A stretch of DNA of 9,639 nucleotides, from assembly GCA_937881145.1 (NCBI GenBank), contig CALGFL010000162.1, positions 1 through 9,639 of the forward strand, read 5' to 3'. The stretch comes from an uncultured Bordetella sp. (lineage in GTDB: Bacteria; Pseudomonadota; Gammaproteobacteria; Burkholderiales; Burkholderiaceae_B). The notes under the pieces were generated by a model. The model saw only the letters and a list, made by a program, of their open reading frames with translations, made no database searches and was not told where the DNA came from. A program made the translations under genes and the position numbers. Position 1 is the first letter of the stretch. Every line of letters starts with the position of its first letter. Shown one piece after another: positions 1 through 6,292 of the stretch.

Positions 1-3
1 CTC

Positions 4-843
4 TCAGCTCTCCGTACGATCGAAAGCGTGAAAATGATGCACCGGTCCATGGCCCTGGCCTATGTCCAGCCTGTCGGCATGGCGCAGCGCTTCGGTCAGG
101 TAGGCCTTGGCGCGTCTGGCCGCTTCGGGTACGTCGTCGATCTGCGGCAGCAGCGCGGTCAGCGCGGCCGACAGGGTGCAGCCGGTGCCGTGGGTGTTTT
201 TGGTATCTATGCGATGCGCGGCCAGTTCGATCATGCGGTCGCCGTCGTGCAGCAGGTCCAGCGCCGCCTCGCCGCCGGGCAGGTGGCCGCCCTTGAGCAG
301 GACCCAGCGCTGGCCGCTGTAGGCCATCTTGTCGCGCAGGCGCTCGGCCACGCGGCGCATTTCCTTGACGGTTTCCACCGGGCGCTCGTCCAGCAGCACA
401 CCGGCTTCGGGCAGGTTGGGCGTGATGACCGTGGCCAGGGGCAGCAGGGCTTCGCGCAAGGTGCCGACGGCGCCGTGTTCGAGCAGCAGATCGCCGCTGG
501 AGGCCACCATGACGGGGTCGAGAACGAAATGGGCGGGCTGCCAGCGGTCCAGGCGCTCGGCCACGGCGGCGATGACGGGCTGCTGGCCCAGCATGCCGGT
601 CTTGACGGCGTCGATGCGCACGTCGGCAAAGAGCGTGTCGATCTGCCGGGCCACGAAGGCGGGCGGGACGGGGGCGACGTCGGCGACGCCTTGCGTGTTC
701 TGCGCTGTCAGCGCCGCCACGACGGCGCAGCCATAGGCGCCCAGCGCGCTCATGGTCTTGACGTCGGCCAGGATGCCGGCGCCGCCGGAAGGGTCCACGC
801 CGGCGATGGTCAGTACGTTGGGGATGCGGCGGCCGGCGGTCAT
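4..843 (-). CDS. thiD: ThiD, hydroxymethylpyrimidine / phosphomethylpyrimidine kinase
   Basis: Cytoplasmic ribokinase-fold enzyme that phosphorylates 4-amino-5-hydroxymethyl-2-methylpyrimidine (HMP) and then HMP-phosphate, giving HMP-PP for thiamine phosphate synthesis. Seen in the sequence (279 aa, numbered from the ATG at 843): the N-terminal substrate motif GVDPSGGAG at about residues 15-23, the AQN segment at about 47-49 (Gln as in E. coli ThiD), DPVMVASSGD at 109-118, LKGG at 183-186, and the C-terminal NTHGTGC motif with the anion-hole glycines and catalytic Cys222. Length and motif order are normal for the family. The ATG shares its A with the thiG stop (TGATG), and no good ribosome site precedes it, so translation is probably coupled to thiG. 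A GTG one codon upstream (846) is an alternative start. It lies last in the visible part of the thiG-thiD operon. The stop is three bases from the window edge, so what lies beyond cannot be seen. Confidence 0.96.
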   Translation of the reverse strand: MTAGRRIPNVLTIAGVDPSGGAGILADVKTMSALGAYGCAVVAALTAQNTQGVADVAPVPPAFVARQIDTLFADVRIDAVKTGMLGQQPVIAAVAERLDRWQPAHFVLDPVMVASSGDLLLEHGAVGTLREALLPLATVITPNLPEAGVLLDERPVETVKEMRRVAERLRDKMAYSGQRWVLLKGGHLPGGEAALDLLHDGDRMIELAAHRIDTKNTHGTGCTLSAALTALLPQIDDVPEAARRAKAYLTEALRHADRLDIGQGHGPVHHFHAFDRTES

Positions 844-1640
844 CACTTTTTAGCCGCGATCAAGCCTTCGGTCGGCGAGCTGGGGATCGCGCTGTAGAGC
901 TTTTTGGGCATGCGGCCGGCCAGGAAGGCTTCGCGGCCGGCCTCGATGGCCAGCTTCATGGCGCGGCCCATGCGCACGGGGTCTTGCGCGTGCGCGATGG
1001 CGCTGTTCATGAGCACGCCGTCGCAGCCCAGCTCCATGGCGATGGCGGCGTCGGACGCCGTGCCCACGCCGGCGTCGACCAGCACGGGAACGCGCGCCTG
1101 GTCGATGATCAGGCGCAGGTTCCAGGGGTTGAGGATGCCCATGCCCGAGCCGATCAGCGAGGCCAGCGGCATTACCGCGCAGGCGCCCAGGTCTTCCAGC
1201 ATGCGGGCCTGGATGGGGTCGTCGGCGCAATACACCATGACTTTGAAGCCCTCGTCCACCAGCGTCTTGGTAGCCTTGAGCGTTTCGGGCATGTTGGGAA
1301 AGAGGTTCTGCGGATCGCCCAGCACTTCGAGCTTGACCAGGTCATGGCCGTCCAGCAGTTCGCGCGCCAGGCGCAGCGTGCGCACGGCGTCGTCGGCGGT
1401 GTAGCAGCCGGCGGTGTTGGGCAGCAGCGTGAACCGGGACATCGGCACGTAGTCGAGCAGATTGGGCTCGCCCGGGTTCTGGCCCAGGTTGGTGCGGCGT
1501 ATGGCCACCGTGACGATCTGGGCGCCGCTGGCGTCCAGCGCGGCGCGGGTCTGTTCGAAGTCTTTGTACTTGCCGGTGCCGACGATCAGGCGCGACGCGT
1601 ATTCGCGGCCGGCGATGGTGAGGGTGTCTTGGGGGCTCAT
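843..1640 (-). CDS. thiG: ThiG, thiazole synthase
   Basis: Cytoplasmic TIM-barrel enzyme that forms thiazole phosphate from deoxyxylulose phosphate, dehydroglycine (iminoglycine) and the sulfur carried as thiocarboxylate on ThiS. The 265-aa product has the Schiff-base lysine in VKLEVLGD (Lys103) followed by the conserved Glu105. It also has the phosphate-binding loops GSGMGI (about 164-169) and [12 protein letters not shown] (about 188-199, including Asp189). Length is typical. The reading frame stays open further upstream, but the ATG at 1640 begins the [15 protein letters not shown]-terminus expected of the family. Longer starts would run into the divergent riboswitch. The stop overlaps the thiD ATG. 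No thiS lies next to it in this window, and there is no room for a TPP riboswitch upstream. A minus-strand TATACT at 1689-1684 is the only promoter-like element seen. Function is secure; expression control is not known. Confidence 0.97.
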   Translation of the reverse strand: MSPQDTLTIAGREYASRLIVGTGKYKDFEQTRAALDASGAQIVTVAIRRTNLGQNPGEPNLLDYVPMSRFTLLPNTAGCYTADDAVRTLRLARELLDGHDLVKLEVLGDPQNLFPNMPETLKATKTLVDEGFKVMVYCADDPIQARMLEDLGACAVMPLASLIGSGMGILNPWNLRLIIDQARVPVLVDAGVGTASDAAIAMELGCDGVLMNSAIAHAQDPVRMGRAMKLAIEAGREAFLAGRMPKKLYSAIPSSPTEGLIAAKK

Positions 1641-1663
1641 GGCGATGCGGGTGAAAAGGCGCG

Positions 1664-1679
1664 GCATGCGCCTGCATGC
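1664..1679. repeat. Two GCATGC palindromes 10 bp apart
   Basis: GCATGC occurs at 1664-1669 and again at 1674-1679, exactly one helical turn apart. The second copy sits in the larger palindrome TGCATGCA (1673-1680). The pair lies directly upstream of the plus-strand TATAAT, over the place where a -35 element would be expected, and in the presumed 5' leader of thiG. It could be an operator half-site pair or chance; no regulator is identified. Confidence 0.3.
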
Positions 1680-1683
1680 AAAA

Positions 1684-1689
1684 AGTATA
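1684..1689 (-). promoter_or_regulatory. Possible -10 box for thiG-thiD
   Basis: Reading leftward, TATACT (5 of 6 matches to TATAAT) lies 44 bp before the thiG ATG. It overlaps the plus-strand TATAAT almost completely. No convincing -35 hexamer is found 16-18 bp upstream of it. If used, transcription would start near 1677 and give a leader of under 40 nt, with no space for a TPP riboswitch. This is a pattern match only. Confidence 0.3.
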
Positions 1690-1691
1690 AT
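1686..1691 (+). promoter_or_regulatory. -10 box of the btuB operon promoter
   Basis: A perfect TATAAT stands in an A-rich break in otherwise very GC-rich DNA. Its spacing would start transcription near 1697-1699, which is where the cobalamin riboswitch begins. That fit is the main support. The -35 region (about 1662-1669) contains only the GCATGC palindrome and matches TTGACA poorly, so the promoter may be weak, may rely on the -10 element, or may need an activator. Confidence 0.5.
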
Positions 1692-1696
1692 CCCGC

Positions 1697-1893
1697 CGTT
1701 ACAGGTGCCCTGGCGGGTTCTTCGGCCAGGGTTAAACGGGAAAGCGGTGCGCCGGGCGGAGTTCGACTCCGCCCGGCCAAGCCGCTGCTGCCCCCGCAAC
1801 GGTAAGCAAGCGTGGATGCGCCACGACGCCACTGGGCCACGGCCTGGGAAGGCGGCGCATCAAGACTTGCGAGCCCGGATACCGGCCTGCGAC
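1697..1893 (+). promoter_or_regulatory. Cobalamin (AdoCbl) riboswitch aptamer
   Basis: All landmarks of the cobalamin riboswitch family appear in order. ACAGGTGCCC is at 1701-1710. A CCTGGC/GCCAGG hairpin is at 1709-1730. The core GTTAAACGGGAAAGCGGTGC is at 1731-1750. A long peripheral stem follows (1751-1762 with 1766-1777, 12 perfect pairs around a TCG loop), closed by AGCGG/CCGCT. The hallmark CTGCCCCCGCAACGGTAAGC occupies about 1788-1807. GCCACTGG at 1828-1835 faces GGGAAGGC at 1846-1853, and the B12-box-like AGCCCGGATACCGGCCTG lies at about 1872-1889. GCAAG (1806-1810) can pair with CTTGC (1866-1870) as the helix enclosing the GCCACTG domain. By family knowledge it binds a cobalamin, most often adenosylcobalamin, and lowers expression of the downstream genes. 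Its position right before btuB fits. The ends are approximate. Confidence 0.96.
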
Positions 1894-1943
1894 GTCCCTT
1901 CCACAAAGAATCGGCAAGCGGGGATGCTTGCCCAAAAGGAATC
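1894..1943 (+). promoter_or_regulatory. Riboswitch expression platform and btuB ribosome site
   Basis: GGCAAGC (1913-1919) and GCTTGCC (1926-1932) form a perfect 7-bp hairpin with a GGGGAT loop. It ends four bases before the AAGGA Shine-Dalgarno (1936-1940), which is three bases before the btuB ATG. There is no U-run after the hairpin, so control of translation initiation is more likely than an intrinsic terminator. TTCC (1899-1902) could also pair with GGAA (1938-1941) and cover the ribosome site. The hairpin words repeat those of an aptamer helix, so strand exchange is possible. The mechanism is inferred. Confidence 0.5.
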
Positions 1944-3815
1944 ATGTCACCTGCACGCTTGAAACGCGCGGCGGCGCTGTTGCCGTTGTCGCTGTCCTGC
2001 ATTGCCCCCGTCCACGCCCAGCAAGAGCTCGATCCCGTCGTGGTGACGGCCACGCGCCAGGCCACCCGCGAGTCGGACCTGCTGGCCGACGTCACTGTCA
2101 TCTCCCGGCAAGAGATCGAGAAGCACGCCGGCGAAAGCATCATCGACCTGCTGGCCGGGCAGCCGGGCATCCAGATGAACCGCAACGGCGGCCCCGGCCA
2201 GTCCGCCAGCCTTTACATCCGCGGCGCCAACTCCAATCAGACCAAGATCCTGGTCGACGGCGTGCCGATCAATTCGCTGGACGCATCCGGCTCGGCGCTG
2301 CGCTATCTGACGCTGGACAATGTCGATCACATCGAGATCCTGCGCGGCCCGGCCTCGACTCTGTACGGCGCGGACGCGATCGGCGGCGTGATCCAGATCT
2401 TCACGCGCAAGCCCGAGCCCGGCCTGCATCTGGACAGCTTCCTCGGCTACGGCACGCAGAACACGCTCAAGGCCAATGCCGGCGTGTCGTTCGGGCAACA
2501 GAAGTGGCGCGCGCGCGTCGAGGCCAACCGCATGTCCACCGACGGCATTCCCGCCGAGATCGGCGGGCTCAACCAGGATGCCCAGGCCGACAATTTCAGC
2601 AACACCGGCGGGTCGGTCGCGTTTACGCTGCTGCCCGCCGCCGGGCATGAGCTGGGCCTGAGCTTTCGCCAGAACCAGGGGCGCGCCCATTATTCGAGCG
2701 GCTATACGGCGGCGACCGATTCCACGTATCTCACCGACGGCTCGAGCACGTTCGACAATTACACCGACTTCACCACGTCGCAGGCCCGGATCTATTCCAA
2801 GGACCGGCTGACCTCGTTCTGGAAGAGCACGCTGCAATACGGTCAGTCGCTCGACTGGCAGAAGTTCTATTCGGCCTATTCGCCGCAAGGGCAGTACCTG
2901 CAGACCATCGACAAGCAGCTGAGCTGGCAGAACGATGTGGACCTGCCGCTGGGCAGAATGCTGGTCGCCCTCGGGCACGACGGCCAGAAGGCCACGAGCG
3001 ATCCTTCGCAGTCGCTCGCGACGGGCAGCTACATCTCGAACAATTCCGCGTTGCTGGGCTGGACGGCCAATTGGGGCAAGAGCCGCTGGCAGATCAACGG
3101 GCGGCACGATTCCAACTCGATCTACGGCGACAAGGACACCTACTCGGCTTCCTACGGCTATCAGATCACGCCGCAATGGCGCGCGCAGGCCAGCTACGGC
3201 ACGGCCTTCAAGGCGCCCACGCTGTATCAGCTCTACATCCCGCTCTATGGCAACGCCAACCTGCGGCCGGAGACTTCGCGCAACCGCGAGGTGGGCCTGG
3301 TCTGGGAGCGCGAAGAGCAGACGGCTTCGCTCACCTATTACCGCAACAATGTCTCCAACCTGATCAACTACGTGACCACGGATTCGTTGGGAGACGGGCA
3401 ATATCAGAATATCGGGCAGGCTACGCTGCAAGGCGTGACCCTCTCGTACAAAGGGCGCTTTGGCGACTGGCGCCTGCGCGGTGCCTACGACTGGCTCGAC
3501 GCGGTCAACGATGCCAACGGCATGTTCCTGCCGCTGCGCGCGCGCAATACGGGCACGGTGGGCGTCTCCCACATCTGGGGGCCGTTCGAGGCCGGCGTCG
3601 ATGTGGTCGTGGTGGGCAGCCGCTACAACGATGCCAGTCAGGCGACCGTCCTGGGCGGCTATACCCTGGTCAACCTGACGGCGCGCTACCGGGTGTCCAA
3701 GGCACTGTCGATCCAGGCCAGCGTCGACAACGTGTTCGACAGGTCCTACACGCAGGTCCTGGGCTACAACACGCCGGGCGTGACGGCCTTCGTCGGCATC
3801 CGCTACACCATGTAG
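1944..3815 (+). CDS. btuB: BtuB, TonB-dependent outer-membrane cobalamin receptor
   Basis: Outer-membrane transporter of 623 aa that moves cobalamin and related corrinoids into the periplasm using TonB-ExbBD energy. A Sec signal peptide occupies residues 1-25, with likely cleavage after VHA. The TonB box DPVVVTA follows at 30-36, in the expected place at the mature N-terminus. The plug domain spans about 45-155, with LVDGVPIN at 104-110 and RGPASTLYGADAIGG at 134-148. The remainder (about 165-623) is the 22-strand barrel. The frame is open upstream from 1812, but that stretch is riboswitch RNA. The ATG at 1944 has an AAGGA site and starts the signal peptide. The chain ends in IRYTM rather than the usual terminal Phe or Trp of barrel proteins. 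The riboswitch and the BtuF-C-D genes downstream make B12 the expected ligand; residue-level specificity cannot be judged here. Confidence 0.96.
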   Translation: MSPARLKRAAALLPLSLSCIAPVHAQQELDPVVVTATRQATRESDLLADVTVISRQEIEKHAGESIIDLLAGQPGIQMNRNGGPGQSASLYIRGANSNQTKILVDGVPINSLDASGSALRYLTLDNVDHIEILRGPASTLYGADAIGGVIQIFTRKPEPGLHLDSFLGYGTQNTLKANAGVSFGQQKWRARVEANRMSTDGIPAEIGGLNQDAQADNFSNTGGSVAFTLLPAAGHELGLSFRQNQGRAHYSSGYTAATDSTYLTDGSSTFDNYTDFTTSQARIYSKDRLTSFWKSTLQYGQSLDWQKFYSAYSPQGQYLQTIDKQLSWQNDVDLPLGRMLVALGHDGQKATSDPSQSLATGSYISNNSALLGWTANWGKSRWQINGRHDSNSIYGDKDTYSASYGYQITPQWRAQASYGTAFKAPTLYQLYIPLYGNANLRPETSRNREVGLVWEREEQTASLTYYRNNVSNLINYVTTDSLGDGQYQNIGQATLQGVTLSYKGRFGDWRLRGAYDWLDAVNDANGMFLPLRARNTGTVGVSHIWGPFEAGVDVVVVGSRYNDASQATVLGGYTLVNLTARYRVSKALSIQASVDNVFDRSYTQVLGYNTPGVTAFVGIRYTM

Positions 3816-3828
3816 TAAAAGAGACGGC

Positions 3829-4416
3829 ATGGATCTTCCTTCTTCTCACGCACGCTCCGAGCTCATCCTGGGTGGCCAGAAGAGCGGGAAATCCGGCCGC
3901 GCCGAAACCCTGGCGCGCGATTGGCTGGCGGCATCCGCGCAGCGCGATGCCGTGCTGATCGCCACGGGGCAGGCCCACGACGAGGAAATGGCCGAACGCA
4001 TCGCGCGCCATCGCCGCGAGCGCGCCTTGCGCGTTCCCGGCATGGCGACGGTGGAGGAGCCGCTGCGGCTGGCGTCATGCATCGACGGCCTGGCCTCGCC
4101 CACGACCTTGCTGGTCGTCGATTGCCTGACGCTGTGGGTGGTGAACTGGCTGATGCCTGCTGTTGCGCGAGACGAGGCCGACCCGGTTGCGGCTTTCGAG
4201 GCGCAGGCCGATGCCTTGATCGCGGCGCTGGGCCGCTGCGCGGGGCCGGCGGTTCTCGTCAGCAACGAGATCGGCCTGGGCGTCATTCCCATGGGCCGGG
4301 ACGTGCGGGCCTATGTCGACACGCTCGGCACCTTGAACCAGCGCCTGGCCCGGGCGTGCGAACGCGTGACCTTGATGACGGCCGGCTTGCCGCTTTGCCT
4401 GAAGGGGCAGACATGA
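3829..4416 (+). CDS. cobU: CobU (CobP), adenosylcobinamide kinase / guanylyltransferase
   Basis: Bifunctional cytoplasmic enzyme of nucleotide-loop assembly. It phosphorylates adenosylcobinamide and then transfers GMP to give AdoCbi-GDP, the substrate of cobalamin synthase CobS. The 195-aa product carries the family P-loop GGQKSGKS at 15-22 (usually GGxRSGKS; Lys replaces Arg). ERIARHRRER at 56-65 places His61 at the position of the guanylylated histidine (His46 of Salmonella CobU). A hydrophobic Walker-B-like LLVVDCLTLW lies near 93-103, followed by the signature SNEIGLGVIP and a C-terminal LNQRLA segment. It follows btuB after 13 nt with no terminator, and its TGA overlaps the btuF ATG (ATGA). 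The only oddity is a slightly long N-terminus (about 11 residues before the first strand). Function is confident from motifs and neighbours. Confidence 0.95.
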   Translation: MDLPSSHARSELILGGQKSGKSGRAETLARDWLAASAQRDAVLIATGQAHDEEMAERIARHRRERALRVPGMATVEEPLRLASCIDGLASPTTLLVVDCLTLWVVNWLMPAVARDEADPVAAFEAQADALIAALGRCAGPAVLVSNEIGLGVIPMGRDVRAYVDTLGTLNQRLARACERVTLMTAGLPLCLKGQT

Positions 4417-5276
4417 GACGTGTCGCGTTGTTATGCGTCCTGTTTGCTGTCTGCGTGTCGGCCCACGCCAAGGTCGAAGCGACGGACGACCGCGGCGTCG
4501 AAGTGACGCTGGATGCGCCGCCGCGGCGCATCGTCAGCCTGCTGCCTTCTTTGTCGGAAACCGTCTGCGGCCTGGGCCAGTGCCAGCGCCTGGTCGGTGT
4601 GGACCGCTATTCGAATTATCCGGCCTCGCTGCGGCGGCTGCCGCAAGTAGGCGGCGGCATCGATCCCAATATCGAGGCCATCATCGCCCTGAAACCCGAC
4701 CTGGTGCTGATGTCGCCCGCTTCACGCGTCGGCGAACGGCTCGAGGCCTTGGGTTTGAAGGTCTTCGCGATCGATGCGCAATCTTATGCGGACGTGCGCC
4801 GCGCGACGGATGCAATAGGTGCCTTGCTGGGCGTGGCCGATCCGGACAAGGTCTGGCAGGCCGCGCAGGCCGGCGTGGACAGAGTGGCCCGGTCGCTGCC
4901 GCCGCGGGCGCACGGCCTGCGCGTCTATTACGAGGTCTCGCGCGGCCCTTATGCGGCGGGCGCTTCTTCGTTCCTGGGCGAAACCCTGGCGCGCCTGGGC
5001 GTGCAGAACATCGTGCCGGCCAGTCTCGGGCCCTTTCCCAAACTCAATCCCGAATACATCGTCAAGGCGAACCCGGATCTCATCATCGTCAGTCAGGACG
5101 GCGTGGCCGACATGGTGAGCCGGCCGGGTTGGAGCGACATGCGCGCCGTGCGCGAGCGGCGCATCTGCGCGTTGTCATCGGCCCAGACCGATGTGGTGGT
5201 CCGTCCCGGGCCGTTGCTGGCCGAAGGGGCGCGCATTCTGGCCGACTGCATCGTCGACAAAGGGTTGTCGAAATGA
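4413..5276 (+). CDS. btuF: BtuF, periplasmic cobalamin-binding protein
   Basis: Substrate-binding component of the BtuCDF vitamin B12 importer, 287 aa, of the helical-backbone (class III) type. A short signal peptide (1-19, cleavage after AHA, no lipobox) predicts a soluble periplasmic protein. RIVSLLPSLSETV at 39-51 and PNIEAIIALKPDLVL at 85-99 are typical of the family. Glu88 and Glu214 (in NPEYIVKANPDLI) align by eye with E. coli BtuF Glu72 and Glu202, which dock on arginines of BtuC. The mature protein has four cysteines (52, 57, 252, 279), enough for two disulfides. Cys52 and Cys57 form an unusual close pair. The start overlaps the cobU stop and has an AAGGGG site six to seven bases upstream. 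The gene directly before btuC and the riboswitch make B12 far more likely than a siderophore as ligand. Confidence 0.93.
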   Translation: MRRVALLCVLFAVCVSAHAKVEATDDRGVEVTLDAPPRRIVSLLPSLSETVCGLGQCQRLVGVDRYSNYPASLRRLPQVGGGIDPNIEAIIALKPDLVLMSPASRVGERLEALGLKVFAIDAQSYADVRRATDAIGALLGVADPDKVWQAAQAGVDRVARSLPPRAHGLRVYYEVSRGPYAAGASSFLGETLARLGVQNIVPASLGPFPKLNPEYIVKANPDLIIVSQDGVADMVSRPGWSDMRAVRERRICALSSAQTDVVVRPGPLLAEGARILADCIVDKGLSK

Positions 5277-6292
5277 GGGGCGCGTTGTCGGCGGCGCACG
5301 GTCGCGCAGCGATGTGGGCGGCAGTGCTGATCGCGCTGGCGCTGGCCGGCTGCGTACTGGGCGCAGGCATAGGCAGCACGGGCTTCGAGAATGCGCTGCA
5401 TGCCCGGAGCGATCCCGTCGCCTGGCGCATTCTTTGGGAAATACGTTTGCCCAGGACGCTGGGCGCCTGGCTGGCCGGCGCCCTGCTGGGCTTGTCCGGC
5501 GCGATCGCGCAAGGGCTGTTCCGCAATCCGTTGGCAGACCCTTATCTGTTGGGCAGCGCGTCCGGTGCCTCGATGGGCGTGGGCCTTGTGCTGGCCTTCG
5601 GCGGCGTGTCGCCCCTGGCGACGCAGTGGCTGACGCGACTGGGACTGACGGGCGCCGCGTTCGTCGGCGCGGCCGGCGCCGTGTTGTTGACGCTGGTGCT
5701 GGCGCGCGGTGTGCAGCACACGCTGCGCCTGCTGCTGGCCGGCGTGATCGTGGGCGTGGTGCTGGGTGCTTGCAACTCGCTCATGATGCTGCGCTATCCG
5801 CCGGTGATGCAGACCATGCAGGCCTTCATGCTGGGCAGCACCGCCTTCATCGGCTGGGGCTCGTTGGGCCTGATGGCGATCGTATGGCTGGTGTGCTCGG
5901 CGGCGGCATGGAGCCTGAGCCGCGTGCTCGACGGCCTGGCCCTGGGCGAAGAAACCGCCGTCAGCCTGGGACTGCGCCTGGCGCCCCTGCGCGCGATCCT
6001 GATATCCGTGCTGGCCCTGGCGATCGGGGCGGCGGTCGCGCAGACGGGGATCATCGCCTTCGTCGGATTGGCTTCTCCGCATCTGGCGCGCTCGCTGGTC
6101 AAGACCACGCACGGCCGCCTGATCGTGCTGTCCAGCCTGATGGGCGGCGCGCTGCTGCTGGCCGCCGATCTGCTGGCGCGCTGGGTCATCGCGCCGCAAG
6201 AGCTGCCCGTCGGCGTTCTGACCGCGCTGATCGGCGGGGTCTATCTCTTGTGGCGCATGCATGCCGTTCCGGTTATCAAGGGGGCTTCATGA
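5273..6292 (+). CDS. btuC: BtuC, cobalamin ABC transporter permease (FecCD family)
   Basis: Inner-membrane permease of 339 aa, the normal size for the FecCD/BtuC family, expected to have ten membrane helices and to act as a homodimer. Conserved elements in order are RLPRTLGAWLAGALLG (58-73), RNPLADPYLLGSASGA (84-99), the cytoplasmic coupling loop DGLALGEETAVSLGL (220-234) that meets the ATPase, GFVGL-like IAFVGLASPH (261-270), and ELPVGVLTALIGG near the end (310-322). Arg58, Arg61 and Arg303 fall where E. coli BtuC Arg56, Arg59 and Arg295 contact the binding-protein glutamates, matching the glutamates kept in BtuF. The ATG overlaps the btuF TGA (ATGA), with AAAGGG eight bases upstream. Substrate assignment rests on context, because ferric-siderophore permeases share the same motifs. 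Confidence 0.94.
   Translation: MRGALSAAHGRAAMWAAVLIALALAGCVLGAGIGSTGFENALHARSDPVAWRILWEIRLPRTLGAWLAGALLGLSGAIAQGLFRNPLADPYLLGSASGASMGVGLVLAFGGVSPLATQWLTRLGLTGAAFVGAAGAVLLTLVLARGVQHTLRLLLAGVIVGVVLGACNSLMMLRYPPVMQTMQAFMLGSTAFIGWGSLGLMAIVWLVCSAAAWSLSRVLDGLALGEETAVSLGLRLAPLRAILISVLALAIGAAVAQTGIIAFVGLASPHLARSLVKTTHGRLIVLSSLMGGALLLAADLLARWVIAPQELPVGVLTALIGGVYLLWRMHAVPVIKGAS

Noticed and set aside
28..897. Plus-strand open frame (289 codons) opposite thiD and the thiG end
   Set aside because: Shadow of thiD caused by GC codon bias; the product has no recognisable motif, while the minus-strand frame has a complete ThiD.
1751..1777. The 12-bp perfect hairpin as an intrinsic terminator
   Set aside because: It sits inside the aptamer between conserved core segments, is closed by the AGCGG/CCGCT helix, and is not followed by a U-run. 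It is a peripheral riboswitch stem.
1641..1832. N-terminal extension of thiG to 1832
   Set aside because: It would run through the divergent promoter and aptamer, and the extra residues are unlike ThiG, which normally starts within a few residues of TLTIAGREY.
1913..1932. Platform hairpin as a Rho-independent terminator
   Set aside because: The hairpin is followed by CAAAAGGAATC, not by a run of T, and lies against the ribosome site. Translational control is the better reading.
1812..1943. 44-codon N-terminal extension of btuB starting at 1812
   Set aside because: It would translate the riboswitch itself and bury the signal peptide. The ATG at 1944 has a ribosome site and directly starts the signal sequence.
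1947..3830. Long minus-strand open frame (627 codons) antisense to btuB
   Set aside because: Its translation is low-complexity, rich in Arg, Ala, Val and Gly, and shows no family motif. Such frames arise opposite GC-rich genes with strong third-position bias, and btuB on the other strand is unmistakable.
5093..6262. Minus-strand frame (389 codons) opposite btuC
   Set aside because: Gln/Arg/Ala-rich shadow of the permease gene without motifs or a ribosome site; btuC is full length with all family blocks.
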